A stretch of DNA of 64,000 bases from Frigoribacterium sp. PhB160 (GTDB lineage Bacteria; Actinomycetota; Actinomycetes; Actinomycetales; Microbacteriaceae): positions 783,564-847,563 of the forward strand of contig NZ_RKIE01000001.1 in the NCBI RefSeq assembly GCF_003751785.1, given 5' to 3'. Under the pieces are notes generated by a model. That model was given only the letters and a program-made list of their open reading frames with translations, did not search any database and had not been told where the DNA came from. Of this stretch, positions 41,678 through 49,991 are shown in pieces. The position numbers were made by a program, and so were the translations under genes. Each line of letters begins with the position of its first letter. Positions within the stretch are counted from its first letter, which is position 1.

Positions 41678-43570
41678 ATGAGCAGGATGGACTCGGTCGC
41701 GGGCGGCGGCGGGATGCGCGCGGGCGGCGGTCGCCTGGGCGGCGGGGGCGGGCGCGTCTCGAGCGGCGACGCCCGGGCGCAGAAGGCGGCGAACGCCCAG
41801 GCGCCGCGCATCCCCGACCTCTTCCGGCGCATCCGCGGGCTGTTCTCGCCCCATCGACGGGCCCTCGTCGTCACGGTGGTGCTCGTCCTCGTCGGCGCCG
41901 CCATCGGCGTGGCCCCGCCGCTGCTGACCAAGCAGGCCTTCGACCGCGGCCTCTTCCCGGCCGGCGGGCCCGACGTGCCCGTGCTGCTCGAGATCGTCGG
42001 CGCGATGGTCGCGCTCTGGGTGGTCTCCGCGGGCATCGGCGTCTGGCAGACGTACCTCACGGCCACCGTCGGCAACAAGGTCATGGGCGCCCTGCGCATC
42101 CGGCTGTTCGGGCACCTCCAGCGCATGGAGCTCGCCTTCTTCACCCGCACCAAGACCGGCGTCATCCAGTCGCGCCTCCAGAACGACGTCGGCGGCGTGG
42201 CCTCGGTGCTCAGCAACACGATCTCGAGCGTGCTCGGCAACACCGTCACGGTCATCGCCGCCTTCGTCTCGATGCTCGTGCTGAGCTGGCAGATGACGGT
42301 CGTCACGGTGATCCTGCTGCCGCTGCTCGTCGTGGCGCAGCGACGCGTCGGGCAGGTGCGGGCCCGCATCGCGACGAAGACGCAGGAGTCGCTCTCCGAC
42401 ATGACGGCCATCACGCAGGAGGCCCTGAGCGTCAGCGGCATCCTGCTCGCGAAGAGCTTCAACCAGCAGCGCGCCGAGGTCGAGCGCTACTCGGCCGAGA
42501 ACCGGACGCAGATCGGGCTGCAGGTGCGGCAGCAGATGAGCGGGCAGTGGTTCTTCGCCGTCGTCCAGATCTTCCTGTCGGTCATCCCCGCGCTCATCTA
42601 CCTCGTCGCCGCGTGGCTGATCCTCCGCGACGTGCCGGTCACGGCCGGCACGGTCGTCGCGTTCACGACCGTCCAGGCCCGGCTGACCTTCCCGCTCATG
42701 GGGCTGCTGCGGGTGGCCCTCGACCTGCAGACGTCGGGCGCGCTCTTCGCCCGCATCTTCGAGTACCTCGACCTGCGGCCCGCCATCACCGACGCGGGCA
42801 CCCCCGTGCGCGTCGACCGCACGCAGCTCGGCCGCGTCGAGTTCGACGCCGTCGAGTTCGCCTACCCCGACGCCGAGCCGGGCGCCCGCACGCTCAAGGG
42901 CGTCTCGTTCGACATCGAGCCCGGCCAGTTCGCGGCCTTCGTCGGCCCGAGCGGCGCGGGCAAGACGACGGTGTCGTACCTCATCCCGCGCTTCTACGAG
43001 GCGACCGGCGGCGTCGTGCGCTTCGCCGGGACGGACGTGCGCGAGCTCGAGCAGGACGACCTCGTCGCGAACATCGGCGTCGTGAGCCAGGAGACCTACC
43101 TCTTCCACGCCTCGATCGGCGACAACCTCCGCTACGCGCGGCCGGGCGCCACCGACGAGCAGCTCGTCGACGCGGCGCGGCGCGCCAACATCCACGACAC
43201 GATCGCGTCGTTCCCCGACGGCTACGACACGATCGTCGGCGAGCGGGGCTACCGGCTCTCCGGCGGCGAGAAGCAGCGCATCGCGATCGCCCGCGTGCTG
43301 CTCAAGGACCCCGCCGTGCTCGTCCTCGACGAGGCGACGAGCGCCCTCGACACGGTCTCCGAGCGCGTCGTGCAGGAGGCCCTCGAGACGGCGGCGCGGG
43401 GCCGCACGACCATCGCCATCGCGCACCGCCTCTCGACCGTGCGGAAGGCCGACGTCATCTTCGTCGTGGCCGACGGCGAGATCGCCGAACGGGGGACGCA
43501 CGACGAGCTGCTGGCGCGTGGCGGCGCCTACGCCGAGCTCTACGGGCAGCAGGTGACGCAGGCGGGCTGA
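41678..43570 (+). CDS. ABC exporter with fused membrane and ATPase domains (MsbA/MdlB type)
   Basis: The 630-residue half-transporter begins with about 40 Gly-rich residues, then a six-helix exporter domain (ALVVTVVLVLVGAAIGVAPP onward). The ATPase domain has Walker A VGPSGAGKTTVSY, signature RLSGGEKQRIAIARVLL, Walker B VLVLDEATSALD and AHRLSTVRKAD. It would work as a homodimer to export a lipid or drug. ATG 41678 is chosen from the TACCGT box and from the start of the Gly-rich region; a longer frame upstream has no signal. It ends 21 bp from a convergent DUF305 gene. Confidence 0.9.
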   Translation: MSRMDSVAGGGGMRAGGGRLGGGGGRVSSGDARAQKAANAQAPRIPDLFRRIRGLFSPHRRALVVTVVLVLVGAAIGVAPPLLTKQAFDRGLFPAGGPDVPVLLEIVGAMVALWVVSAGIGVWQTYLTATVGNKVMGALRIRLFGHLQRMELAFFTRTKTGVIQSRLQNDVGGVASVLSNTISSVLGNTVTVIAAFVSMLVLSWQMTVVTVILLPLLVVAQRRVGQVRARIATKTQESLSDMTAITQEALSVSGILLAKSFNQQRAEVERYSAENRTQIGLQVRQQMSGQWFFAVVQIFLSVIPALIYLVAAWLILRDVPVTAGTVVAFTTVQARLTFPLMGLLRVALDLQTSGALFARIFEYLDLRPAITDAGTPVRVDRTQLGRVEFDAVEFAYPDAEPGARTLKGVSFDIEPGQFAAFVGPSGAGKTTVSYLIPRFYEATGGVVRFAGTDVRELEQDDLVANIGVVSQETYLFHASIGDNLRYARPGATDEQLVDAARRANIHDTIASFPDGYDTIVGERGYRLSGGEKQRIAIARVLLKDPAVLVLDEATSALDTVSERVVQEALETAARGRTTIAIAHRLSTVRKADVIFVVADGEIAERGTHDELLARGGAYAELYGQQVTQAG

Positions 43571-43591
43571 GCCGCGCCTCCGTCGACGGGG

Positions 43592-44323
43592 CTATCCGCG
43601 GGCGGCGAGCATCTGCTGCATCGCGTCGATGTCGCTCTGCTGCGTCGCGATCATGCCGCGGGCGAAGTCGTCGACCTGACGGTCGTCGCTGCGGGCGACG
43701 ACGGCCTCGGCCATCTCGATGCCGCCGCGGTGGTGGGCGATCATGAGCGTGAGGTAGAGGCGCTCGGCGTCGACGCCGTCGGCGGCCCGCAGCTCGGTCA
43801 TCTGCTCGGCGGTCGCGAGGCCCGGCATGGGCTCGCCCGGCACGTGGCTCGGCGCGGGCGTCGCCGACCCGTCGGCACCGGTCGTCGCGCCGCCGTGGGC
43901 GTGGTCGCCGTAGGAGCCGTCGAGGGTGGGCCGGGTCATCCAGGTCATGCTCGGCTCGGACGGCGCCTGCGGCACGCCCCAGACCTCGAGCCACGCGAAC
44001 ATCTGCCCGGCCTGCTGGGCCTGCGCCGTGGCGATGTCGTAGGCGATCGTCCGGACGTCGTCGGCGTCGCTGCGGTCGCGGACGATCATCGACATCTCGA
44101 CGGCCTGCTCGTGGTGCACCTGCATGTCGCGCGAGAAGCCGGCCTCGACGCTGTGGTCGCCCGGCACGACCGGCGTCGGCGACGTGAGGCGGCCCACGGC
44201 GACGCCCGCCACGAGCACGAGGGCCAGCGTGATCACCGCGGCGACCACGAGGCGGGCGCGACGCGACGAGGAGGCGCGGGTCGCGCCTCCCTCGCCGGTC
44301 GCGTCGTCGGGGGCGTCGGTCAC
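43592..44323 (-). CDS. DUF305-family exported protein
   Basis: This 243-residue protein has an N-terminal membrane anchor (VVAAVITLALVLVAGVAVG) and two DUF305 motifs, MQVHHEQAVEMSMIV and MIAHHRGGIEMAEAVV, which form a ferritin-like four-helix fold with His and Glu clusters. Some relatives occur with copper-handling genes, so metal binding is possible but not shown here. A His/Gly-rich loop GDHAHGG lies between the halves. GTG 44323 overlaps the DUF3105 stop as GTGA. The anchor is preceded by a segment encoded by an inverted pair of the dispersed word. Confidence 0.85.
   Translation of the reverse strand: MTDAPDDATGEGGATRASSSRRARLVVAAVITLALVLVAGVAVGRLTSPTPVVPGDHSVEAGFSRDMQVHHEQAVEMSMIVRDRSDADDVRTIAYDIATAQAQQAGQMFAWLEVWGVPQAPSEPSMTWMTRPTLDGSYGDHAHGGATTGADGSATPAPSHVPGEPMPGLATAEQMTELRAADGVDAERLYLTLMIAHHRGGIEMAEAVVARSDDRQVDDFARGMIATQQSDIDAMQQMLAARG
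44267..44294. repeat. Near-palindromic pair of the dispersed word
   Basis: CGAGGAGGCGCG at 44267-44278 and CGCGCCTCCCTCG at 44282-44294 are inverted with a three-base gap and one extra base. It lies in the first codons of the DUF305 gene, encoding ATRASSSRRAR. Confidence 0.7.
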
Positions 44324-44979
44324 GCGACCCGTCCGGGGCCGTCGACGCCGCCGGTGCAGGCGGCGCCCGGCTCGGGGGCGTTGGTCGACTTCCAGTACTT
44401 CGTGACGAAGTCGGCGACGGCGGGGTCGGCCGGGTCGTCGAAGGCCAGCTGGGCGCCCCAGGCGCTGACGTACATCGGGGAGTCCATGCCCTCGTAGGGC
44501 GAGACGACCGAGTAGGTCGAGGGGGCGAGGTCGGTGACGGCCTCGATCTGGTCGTCGGTGACCTGCGCGGGGTCGTAGGTGAACCAGATCGCGCCGTGCT
44601 CGAGGTCGTGCACGGCGTTCTCGTTCGGCACCTGCTCGGTGTAGACGCCACAGTTCATCCAGACGCCGGCGTGGTCGCCGCCGGCGGGCGGGGTCATCTC
44701 GTAGTCGACGGTGCCCGTGACGTGGTTCGCGGTCAGGTCGTCCCAGGTCTGCACGCCGGCGACCACGACGTCGTCGGGGTCCTGCCGGGGCTGCCCGCTC
44801 GTGACCACGAACGACACGACGAGGGCGACCGCCGCGGCACCCGCGACGGAGGCCGCGACGATGCCGATGCGGCGGTTGCGCCTCGCGGTGGCCTGCTGCT
44901 TCTTGAGCGCCGCGACCTTCTCCTGGCGGCGGGCGTCGCGCTGCTGCTTGACGCTGGGCTTGTTGTCGTTGCTGGCCAC
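44320..44979 (-). CDS. DUF3105-family membrane-anchored protein
   Basis: The 219-residue protein has a Lys/Arg/Gln-rich cytoplasmic start, one membrane helix (IGIVAASVAGAAAVALVVSF), then an extracytoplasmic domain with MNCGVYTEQVP, VHDLEHGAIWFTYDP and SAWGAQL. These Cys, His and Glu positions are typical of DUF3105, a family of unknown function often next to DUF305 proteins. GTG 44979 has AGAGGA upstream. It is translationally coupled to the DUF305 gene. Confidence 0.82.
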   Translation of the reverse strand: MASNDNKPSVKQQRDARRQEKVAALKKQQATARRNRRIGIVAASVAGAAAVALVVSFVVTSGQPRQDPDDVVVAGVQTWDDLTANHVTGTVDYEMTPPAGGDHAGVWMNCGVYTEQVPNENAVHDLEHGAIWFTYDPAQVTDDQIEAVTDLAPSTYSVVSPYEGMDSPMYVSAWGAQLAFDDPADPAVADFVTKYWKSTNAPEPGAACTGGVDGPGRVA

Positions 44980-45296
44980 GGGTTGGTCCTCTGCTGGGGG
45001 GATCGGGTCGGGTGGTCGGGTCGGGTGCCGGCGCCGGGCTGGCTCCGGTCCGGTCGGGTCGGGCTCGGGGACCGAGCCGCCTGATCGGGGATGCGTCACC
45101 AATTTGTTCCACAGGTGTCTGGGAAGTCGGTCACAGCGCATCCCGTGGACGGCACGCTACCGCGGGCCCGCACCTGCCATCGCCCGTAACGCGCGGGCGG
45201 TCGCCGGTAGACTCGACAGACGGGCCACCACCCGTCAGAAAGCCCCCTCACCCGATCCGGTCGCCCCACGACGGCACCGGAGAACCCGGAGCAGCC
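44980..45296. other. 317-bp divergent spacer between DUF3105 and cystathionine beta-synthase genes
   Basis: No gene is seen. On the right, TAGACT at 45208-45213 is a possible -10 for the synthase gene. The middle has an AT-richer stretch near 45100-45112 flanked by CACC and GGTG, enclosed by an inverted repeat GGGATGCG (45088-45095) and CGCATCCC (45137-45144). It looks like a regulatory region, perhaps with an operator, but I cannot name the regulator. Confidence 0.4.
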
Positions 45297-46661
45297 GTGA
45301 AGTACGCCGAGACCGTCCTCGACCTCGTGGGCGACACCCCGCTCGTCAAGCTCAACAAGGTCACCGAGGGCATCTCCGCGACCGTGCTGGTCAAGGTCGA
45401 GTACCTGAACCCGGGCGGGTCGTCGAAGGACCGCATCGCGACGCGCATCATCGACGCCGCCGAGCGCGAGGGGCTGTTGAAGCCGGGCGGCACGATCGTC
45501 GAGCCGACGAGCGGCAACACCGGCGTCGGCCTGGCTCTCGTCGCCCAGCAGCGCGGCTACCGTTGCGTCTTCGTGCTGCCCGACAAGGTCGGCGACGACA
45601 AGCGCAACGTGCTGAGGGCGTACGGCGCCGAGATCGTCGTGACGCCGACCGCGGTCGAGCCGTCGAGCCCCGAGTCGTACTACAGCGTCTCCGACCGCCT
45701 CGTGCGCGAGATCCCGGGCGCGTTCAAGCCGAACCAGTACGCGAACCCCAACGGGCCGCTCAGCCACTACGAGACGACCGGGCCCGAGATCTGGCGCGAC
45801 ACCGACGGCCGCGTGACGCACTTCGTCGCGGGCGTCGGCACCGGCGGCACGATCAGCGGCACCGGCAAGTACCTGAAAGAGGTCTCGGGCGGGGCCGTGC
45901 AGGTCATCGGCGCCGACCCCGAGGGCAGCGTCTACAGCGGCGGCACGGGTCGCCCGTACCTCGTCGAGGGCGTGGGCGAGGACTTCTGGCCGACCGCCTA
46001 CGACCCCACCGTCGTCGACCGCATCATCGCGGCCTCCGACGCCCGCTCGTTCGCGCTCACCCGTCGACTCGCCCGCGAGGAGGGGCTGCTGGTCGGCGGC
46101 TCGTCCGGCCTCGCCGTCGCGGCGGCCCTCGACGTCGCCCGCGACCTCGGGCCCGACGACGTGGTGGTCGTGCTGCTGCCCGACAGCGGCCGCGGCTACC
46201 TCGGCAAGATCTTCAACGACTCGTGGATGCGCTCGTACGGCTTCTCCGACAGCGCCGACGAGCGCACGGTGCGCGACCTCATCGCGTCGAAGTCGGGCGA
46301 GCTGCCCGACCTCGTCCACGCGCACCCGTCCGACACCGTGCACGACGTCATCGGCATCATGTCGACCTACGGCGTCTCGCAGATGCCCGTGCTCTCGGCC
46401 GAGCCGCCCGTCGTCATCGGCGAGGTCGTCGGCGCCATCGAGGAGAAGGCGCTGCTCGAGCACGTCTTCACGAAGGGCGCGGCGATGAGCGACGCCGTCG
46501 CCGGCTTCGTCGGGGCGCCCCTGCCGCTCATCGGCATCAACGAGTCGATCACCGCGGCCCGCGCCGCGCTCGAGACCACCGACGCGTTGCTCGTGACCGA
46601 CGACGGCAAGCCCGCCGGGGTGCTGACGCGCCACGACGTGCTCGCGTTCCTCTCGGCCTGA
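45297..46661 (+). CDS. Cystathionine beta-synthase
   Basis: The 454-residue enzyme joins homocysteine and serine into cystathionine. The PLP domain has the lysine site NPGGSSKDRIA (Lys44), the substrate loop TSGNTGVGLA, KPNQYANPNGPLSHYETTGPE-type sequence near residue 145 and the PLP phosphate loop GVGTGGTISGTGK. Two CBS domains (about 340-454) may bind AdoMet or adenosine derivatives. GTG 45297 has GGAG six bases before it. The next gene makes or cleaves cystathionine, so both belong to transsulfuration. Confidence 0.92.
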   Translation: MKYAETVLDLVGDTPLVKLNKVTEGISATVLVKVEYLNPGGSSKDRIATRIIDAAEREGLLKPGGTIVEPTSGNTGVGLALVAQQRGYRCVFVLPDKVGDDKRNVLRAYGAEIVVTPTAVEPSSPESYYSVSDRLVREIPGAFKPNQYANPNGPLSHYETTGPEIWRDTDGRVTHFVAGVGTGGTISGTGKYLKEVSGGAVQVIGADPEGSVYSGGTGRPYLVEGVGEDFWPTAYDPTVVDRIIAASDARSFALTRRLAREEGLLVGGSSGLAVAAALDVARDLGPDDVVVVLLPDSGRGYLGKIFNDSWMRSYGFSDSADERTVRDLIASKSGELPDLVHAHPSDTVHDVIGIMSTYGVSQMPVLSAEPPVVIGEVVGAIEEKALLEHVFTKGAAMSDAVAGFVGAPLPLIGINESITAARAALETTDALLVTDDGKPAGVLTRHDVLAFLSA

Positions 46662-46729
46662 GCTGCGCCTCCTCCCCGCACGCCCCCACGCGACCCACCA
46701 CCACGCCCGCCCCGACCGGAAGACCGCAG

Positions 46730-47902
46730 ATGAGCGACCCCACCACCCCCCAGCACGGCTTCTCGACCCGCGCCATCCACGCCGGGCAGGCGTTCGACCC
46801 CACGACGGGCGCCGTCGTGCCGCCGATCTACCAGTCGTCGACCTTCGTGCAGGACGGCATCGGCGGGTTCCGCGGCGGCTACGAGTACGCCCGGTCGGCC
46901 AACCCGACCCGCGACTCCCTGCAAGAGCTCCTCGCCGCCCTCGAGGGCGGCACCGCCGCGTTCAGCTTCGCCTCCGGCCTCGCCGCCGAGGACGCCCTGC
47001 TCCGTGCCGTGCTGCGGCCGGGCTCGCGGATCGTCATGGGCAACGACGTCTACGGTGGCACGCACCGGCTCGTGAACCGCCTCTGGACCTCGTGGGGGGT
47101 CACGCTCGAGACCGTCGAGATGACCGATCTCGACGCCGTCCGCGCCGTGGTCCGCCCGGGCGAGACCGACGTGCTCTGGGTCGAGACGCCCAGCAACCCG
47201 CTGATGAAGATCAGCGACGTGACCGCCCTGGCCGAGATCGGCCACGCCGCGGGCGCGCTCGTCGTCGTCGACAACACCTTCGCCTCGCCGTACCTGCAGC
47301 AGCCGCTCGCGCTCGGCGCCGACGTCGTCGTGCACTCGACGACGAAGTACATCGGCGGCCACTCCGACGTCGTCGGCGGCGCCCTCGTGGTGACCGACGA
47401 CGAGCTGGCGGAGAAGATCGCCTTCGTGCAGTTCGGCGCGGGCGCCGTGTCGGCCCCGATGGAGGCGTGGCTCACCGTGCGGGGCATCAAGACGCTCGGC
47501 GTGCGCGTCGACCGGCACTCGTCGAACGGGCTCGCCCTCGCGCACGCGCTCGAGGCGCACCCGGCGATCGACCGCGTCTACTACCCGGGCCTCGAGTCGC
47601 ACCCGGGCCACGAGCTCGCGGCCCGACAGATGAAGGCCTTCGGCGGCATGATCTCGGTCTCGCTCGCCGCGGGCGCCGCAGCGGCCCGCCGCTTCGCCGA
47701 GTCGACCGAGATCTTCCAGCTCGCCGAGTCGCTCGGCGGCGTCGAGTCGCTGATCGGCTACCCGACCGAGATGACCCACGCGTCGGTGCGGGGCACCGAG
47801 CTCGAGGTGCCCGACACGATCGTGCGCCTCTCCGTCGGCATCGAGGACGTCGACGACCTCCTCGCCGACGTCGAGCAGGCCCTCGGGCGCGCGAGCGCGT
47901 AG
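46730..47902 (+). CDS. Cystathionine gamma-synthase or gamma-lyase
   Basis: The 390-residue PLP enzyme of the Cys/Met metabolism family has YEYARSANPTRDSLQ, ASGLAAEDA, YGGTHRL, DNTFASPYLQQPL and the lysine site HSTTKYIGGHSD (Lys206). The final block GVESLIGYPTEMTHAS is also typical. Synthase and lyase cannot be separated safely by sequence. Next to cystathionine beta-synthase, a gamma-lyase role in making cysteine from methionine is the better fit. ATG 46730 is 68 bp after the synthase stop. Confidence 0.9.
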   Translation: MSDPTTPQHGFSTRAIHAGQAFDPTTGAVVPPIYQSSTFVQDGIGGFRGGYEYARSANPTRDSLQELLAALEGGTAAFSFASGLAAEDALLRAVLRPGSRIVMGNDVYGGTHRLVNRLWTSWGVTLETVEMTDLDAVRAVVRPGETDVLWVETPSNPLMKISDVTALAEIGHAAGALVVVDNTFASPYLQQPLALGADVVVHSTTKYIGGHSDVVGGALVVTDDELAEKIAFVQFGAGAVSAPMEAWLTVRGIKTLGVRVDRHSSNGLALAHALEAHPAIDRVYYPGLESHPGHELAARQMKAFGGMISVSLAAGAAAARRFAESTEIFQLAESLGGVESLIGYPTEMTHASVRGTELEVPDTIVRLSVGIEDVDDLLADVEQALGRASA

Positions 47903-47943
47903 CCGCACGGCCGGACGGCCGCCTGGCGGCACGGCCCGCGAGT

Positions 47944-47993
47944 GACGAGACGGGCCGGGCGCCGCATCCCTGCGGTGCCCGGCCCGTCTCGTC
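47944..47993. terminator. 23-bp bidirectional terminator
   Basis: GACGAGACGGGCCGGGCGCC and following GCA pair with TGC then GGTGCCCGGCCCGTCTCGTC, 23 bp with one G-T pair and loop TCCC. It separates the convergent cystathionine enzyme and lysozyme genes and is followed by GTCGCG. Confidence 0.85.
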
Positions 47994-48030
47994 GTCGCGA
48001 GGGCGGTCGCCCTCGTCGTCGCGAGGGCGG
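47988..48030. repeat. Two 19-bp direct repeats overlapping the terminator flank
   Basis: CTCGTCGTCGCGAGGGCGG occurs at 47988-48006 and again at 48012-48030. Each copy can also form a short CGAGGGCG/CGCCCTCG hairpin with its neighbour. Confidence 0.7.
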
Positions 48031-48038
48031 CCGCCCGC

Positions 48039-49865
48039 CTAGAGGGACGCCTCCACGGCGGTGCTCACGGCCACGGGCCCGCCGAGGACGACGATCCCGT
48101 CGGGGTCGAGCGCGTCGAGGCGCTGACGCACCACGGGCGGGACGGCGCCGGGCTGGGTGAGGAGGACGGGCGCGCGCAGGCGACCCGCGGCCGACGCGCC
48201 GGCGAGGGCGTCGGGGATCGACGACCCCGTCGCGAGGAACGCCGTGTCGGCGCCCTTGCCGTAGCCGTACTCGGCGATGCGTGCCGACGTCGCGAACCGG
48301 TTGACGCCGGAGAGGCGCGTGACCGGGGCGACCGTCGCGAGCTGGGTCGCCACGGCCGCGCTGACGGCCGCCTCGCCGCCGAGGACGACGATGCGCGCCG
48401 GCCGCAGGCGGGCCAGCTCGGAGGCGACGCTCGGCGGCACGCGGTCGGGGCGCGTCAGCAGCATGGGGCCGGCGTCCGCGCCGCTCGCGAGGGCGGCTCC
48501 CGACAGGGCGTCGGGGAAGTTCGTGCCGGTGGCGACGTAGGCGGTGCCGCCCCGACCGGCGGGGAAGGTCGCCGCCGACACGACCGCGGACGTCGTGAAC
48601 CGGTCGCTGCCCGAGAGGCGCGTGACCTTCTTCCCCGAGCCCGTCGCGAAGGCGGCCAGCTGCTTCTCCACCGCCGTGCTGACGGCGGCGGGGCCGCCGA
48701 GGACGACGATGCGGGCGGGCTTCAGCAGTCGCAGCTCGGCCTGGGTCGGCGCCGGGAGGCGGTTGCCGAGGGTGAGCAGGACGGGAGCCTTGCCGTAGCC
48801 GGCCGCCGCGCCTCCGGAGAGGGCGTCGGGGTAGCTCGCGCGGGTGGCGACGTAGACGAGCGGCACCGAGCCGCCCGAGCGGGCGGGGCCGTCGACGACG
48901 ACCGGCGGGGTGAAGGTCGAGGCGGCGATCGAGGCCGCCGTCGCGAACGCGTCGGAGCCGGCCACGCGACCGACCGCGGTCGCGGCGGGGCGGGTCAGGG
49001 CGTCGAGCTGCGTGGCGGTGCCGTTGAAGACGTCCTGGTTGCCGGGGAAGGGCGAGTTCGCGGTCTGCGACCACTGCCAGAAGGTCCAGGTCGCGAACGA
49101 CGACTTGGGGGGAGTAGCGACAGGTGCATTGGTCGAGGAGGGAGCGTAGGAGGCGACCCAGAGGCGGTCCTTCGGGAAAGCGGTGCTGTTGCCGGTGCAT
49201 GCCGACCAGAAGTTCTGGTTCGTGTAGATGATCGGCTGAACGCCCTCTTGCGCCACCACGGTGCCGACCCAGGACTGGATCCAGAGCACCATCTCGGGCT
49301 TCGACAGGCCCCAGCACTGGTCCCCGCCCTGCTTGTCCCAGTTTTCCTCCACCACGGTCTCCATGTCGAGGACAGGCGGAATCATGCCCGGCTGCCACGT
49401 CGGCGTGGAGTCGAGGAAGAACTGCGCCTGCGGGGCCCCGGCCGAGTAGAAGGGCGTGGCGAAATGGTAGAAGCCCGTCACCAGGCCGGCGGCCCGTGCG
49501 CCCGCTGCATGGGACGCCCGGCGGCTGTCGGAGAGCCCCGTGTAGTTCCCGTTCTTGTACGTGCCCGGCACACCCTCTGACGCCTTGATAAGAGCGAACC
49601 TGGCTCCGTCCTTCTTGGCTTGGACGAAATTCGGGTTCTTCTGGAACTCGCTGACATCGAAACCGGGCAACCCGGCAGGTCGAGCTGATCCCGCGTCGGT
49701 CGATGCCAGCGCCTGGCGTGAGGACGACCCGAGGTCGTGGCTCTCGATCGCGCCGGCGTCCGTCGCCGTGCCGGCCGCGGACGCGGGCGTCACGACGCCG
49801 ACGACGAGGCCGGCGGCGAGGAGCAGGGCCGCGGGCAGGGCGCGGCGACGTGTCGATGTGTGCAA
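48039..49865 (-). CDS. Secreted GH25 lysozyme with three cell-wall-binding type 2 repeats
   Basis: The 608-residue protein has a signal peptide ending near AAGTA (residue 31) and a GH25 muramidase domain, about residues 67-290, with GFDVSEFQKNPNF, KASEGV and PVLDMETVVE, which carry the catalytic Asp and Glu. Three CWB2 repeats follow, each with LSG(S/V)xRFxT and ARIVVLGGxAAVS-type motifs (about 300-410, 410-510 and 510-608), which bind wall polymers. The start is TTG 49865; an alternative is not obvious. The lysozyme domain is visibly less G+C-rich with rarer codons than its own repeats, which suggests that the domain was acquired. Confidence 0.88.
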   Translation of the reverse strand: MHTSTRRRALPAALLLAAGLVVGVVTPASAAGTATDAGAIESHDLGSSSRQALASTDAGSARPAGLPGFDVSEFQKNPNFVQAKKDGARFALIKASEGVPGTYKNGNYTGLSDSRRASHAAGARAAGLVTGFYHFATPFYSAGAPQAQFFLDSTPTWQPGMIPPVLDMETVVEENWDKQGGDQCWGLSKPEMVLWIQSWVGTVVAQEGVQPIIYTNQNFWSACTGNSTAFPKDRLWVASYAPSSTNAPVATPPKSSFATWTFWQWSQTANSPFPGNQDVFNGTATQLDALTRPAATAVGRVAGSDAFATAASIAASTFTPPVVVDGPARSGGSVPLVYVATRASYPDALSGGAAAGYGKAPVLLTLGNRLPAPTQAELRLLKPARIVVLGGPAAVSTAVEKQLAAFATGSGKKVTRLSGSDRFTTSAVVSAATFPAGRGGTAYVATGTNFPDALSGAALASGADAGPMLLTRPDRVPPSVASELARLRPARIVVLGGEAAVSAAVATQLATVAPVTRLSGVNRFATSARIAEYGYGKGADTAFLATGSSIPDALAGASAAGRLRAPVLLTQPGAVPPVVRQRLDALDPDGIVVLGGPVAVSTAVEASL

Positions 49866-49979
49866 GGGGACCCCCGTGATCGTCGGGCGCGACGACCCCC
49901 GTCGGCCCCGGGGCGATCCTAGGTGCTGCCGGGCGACCCGTCACGCCAGCCGGGCCCCGGCCGTGTCGGCGGCCCGCCG

Positions 49980-49985
49980 TAGGCT
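49980..49985 (+). promoter_or_regulatory. Leaderless-type -10 box (TAGGCT) of the MFS gene
   Basis: TAGGCT is six bases before the GTG at 49992. Confidence 0.55.
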
Positions 49986-49991
49986 GACCCG

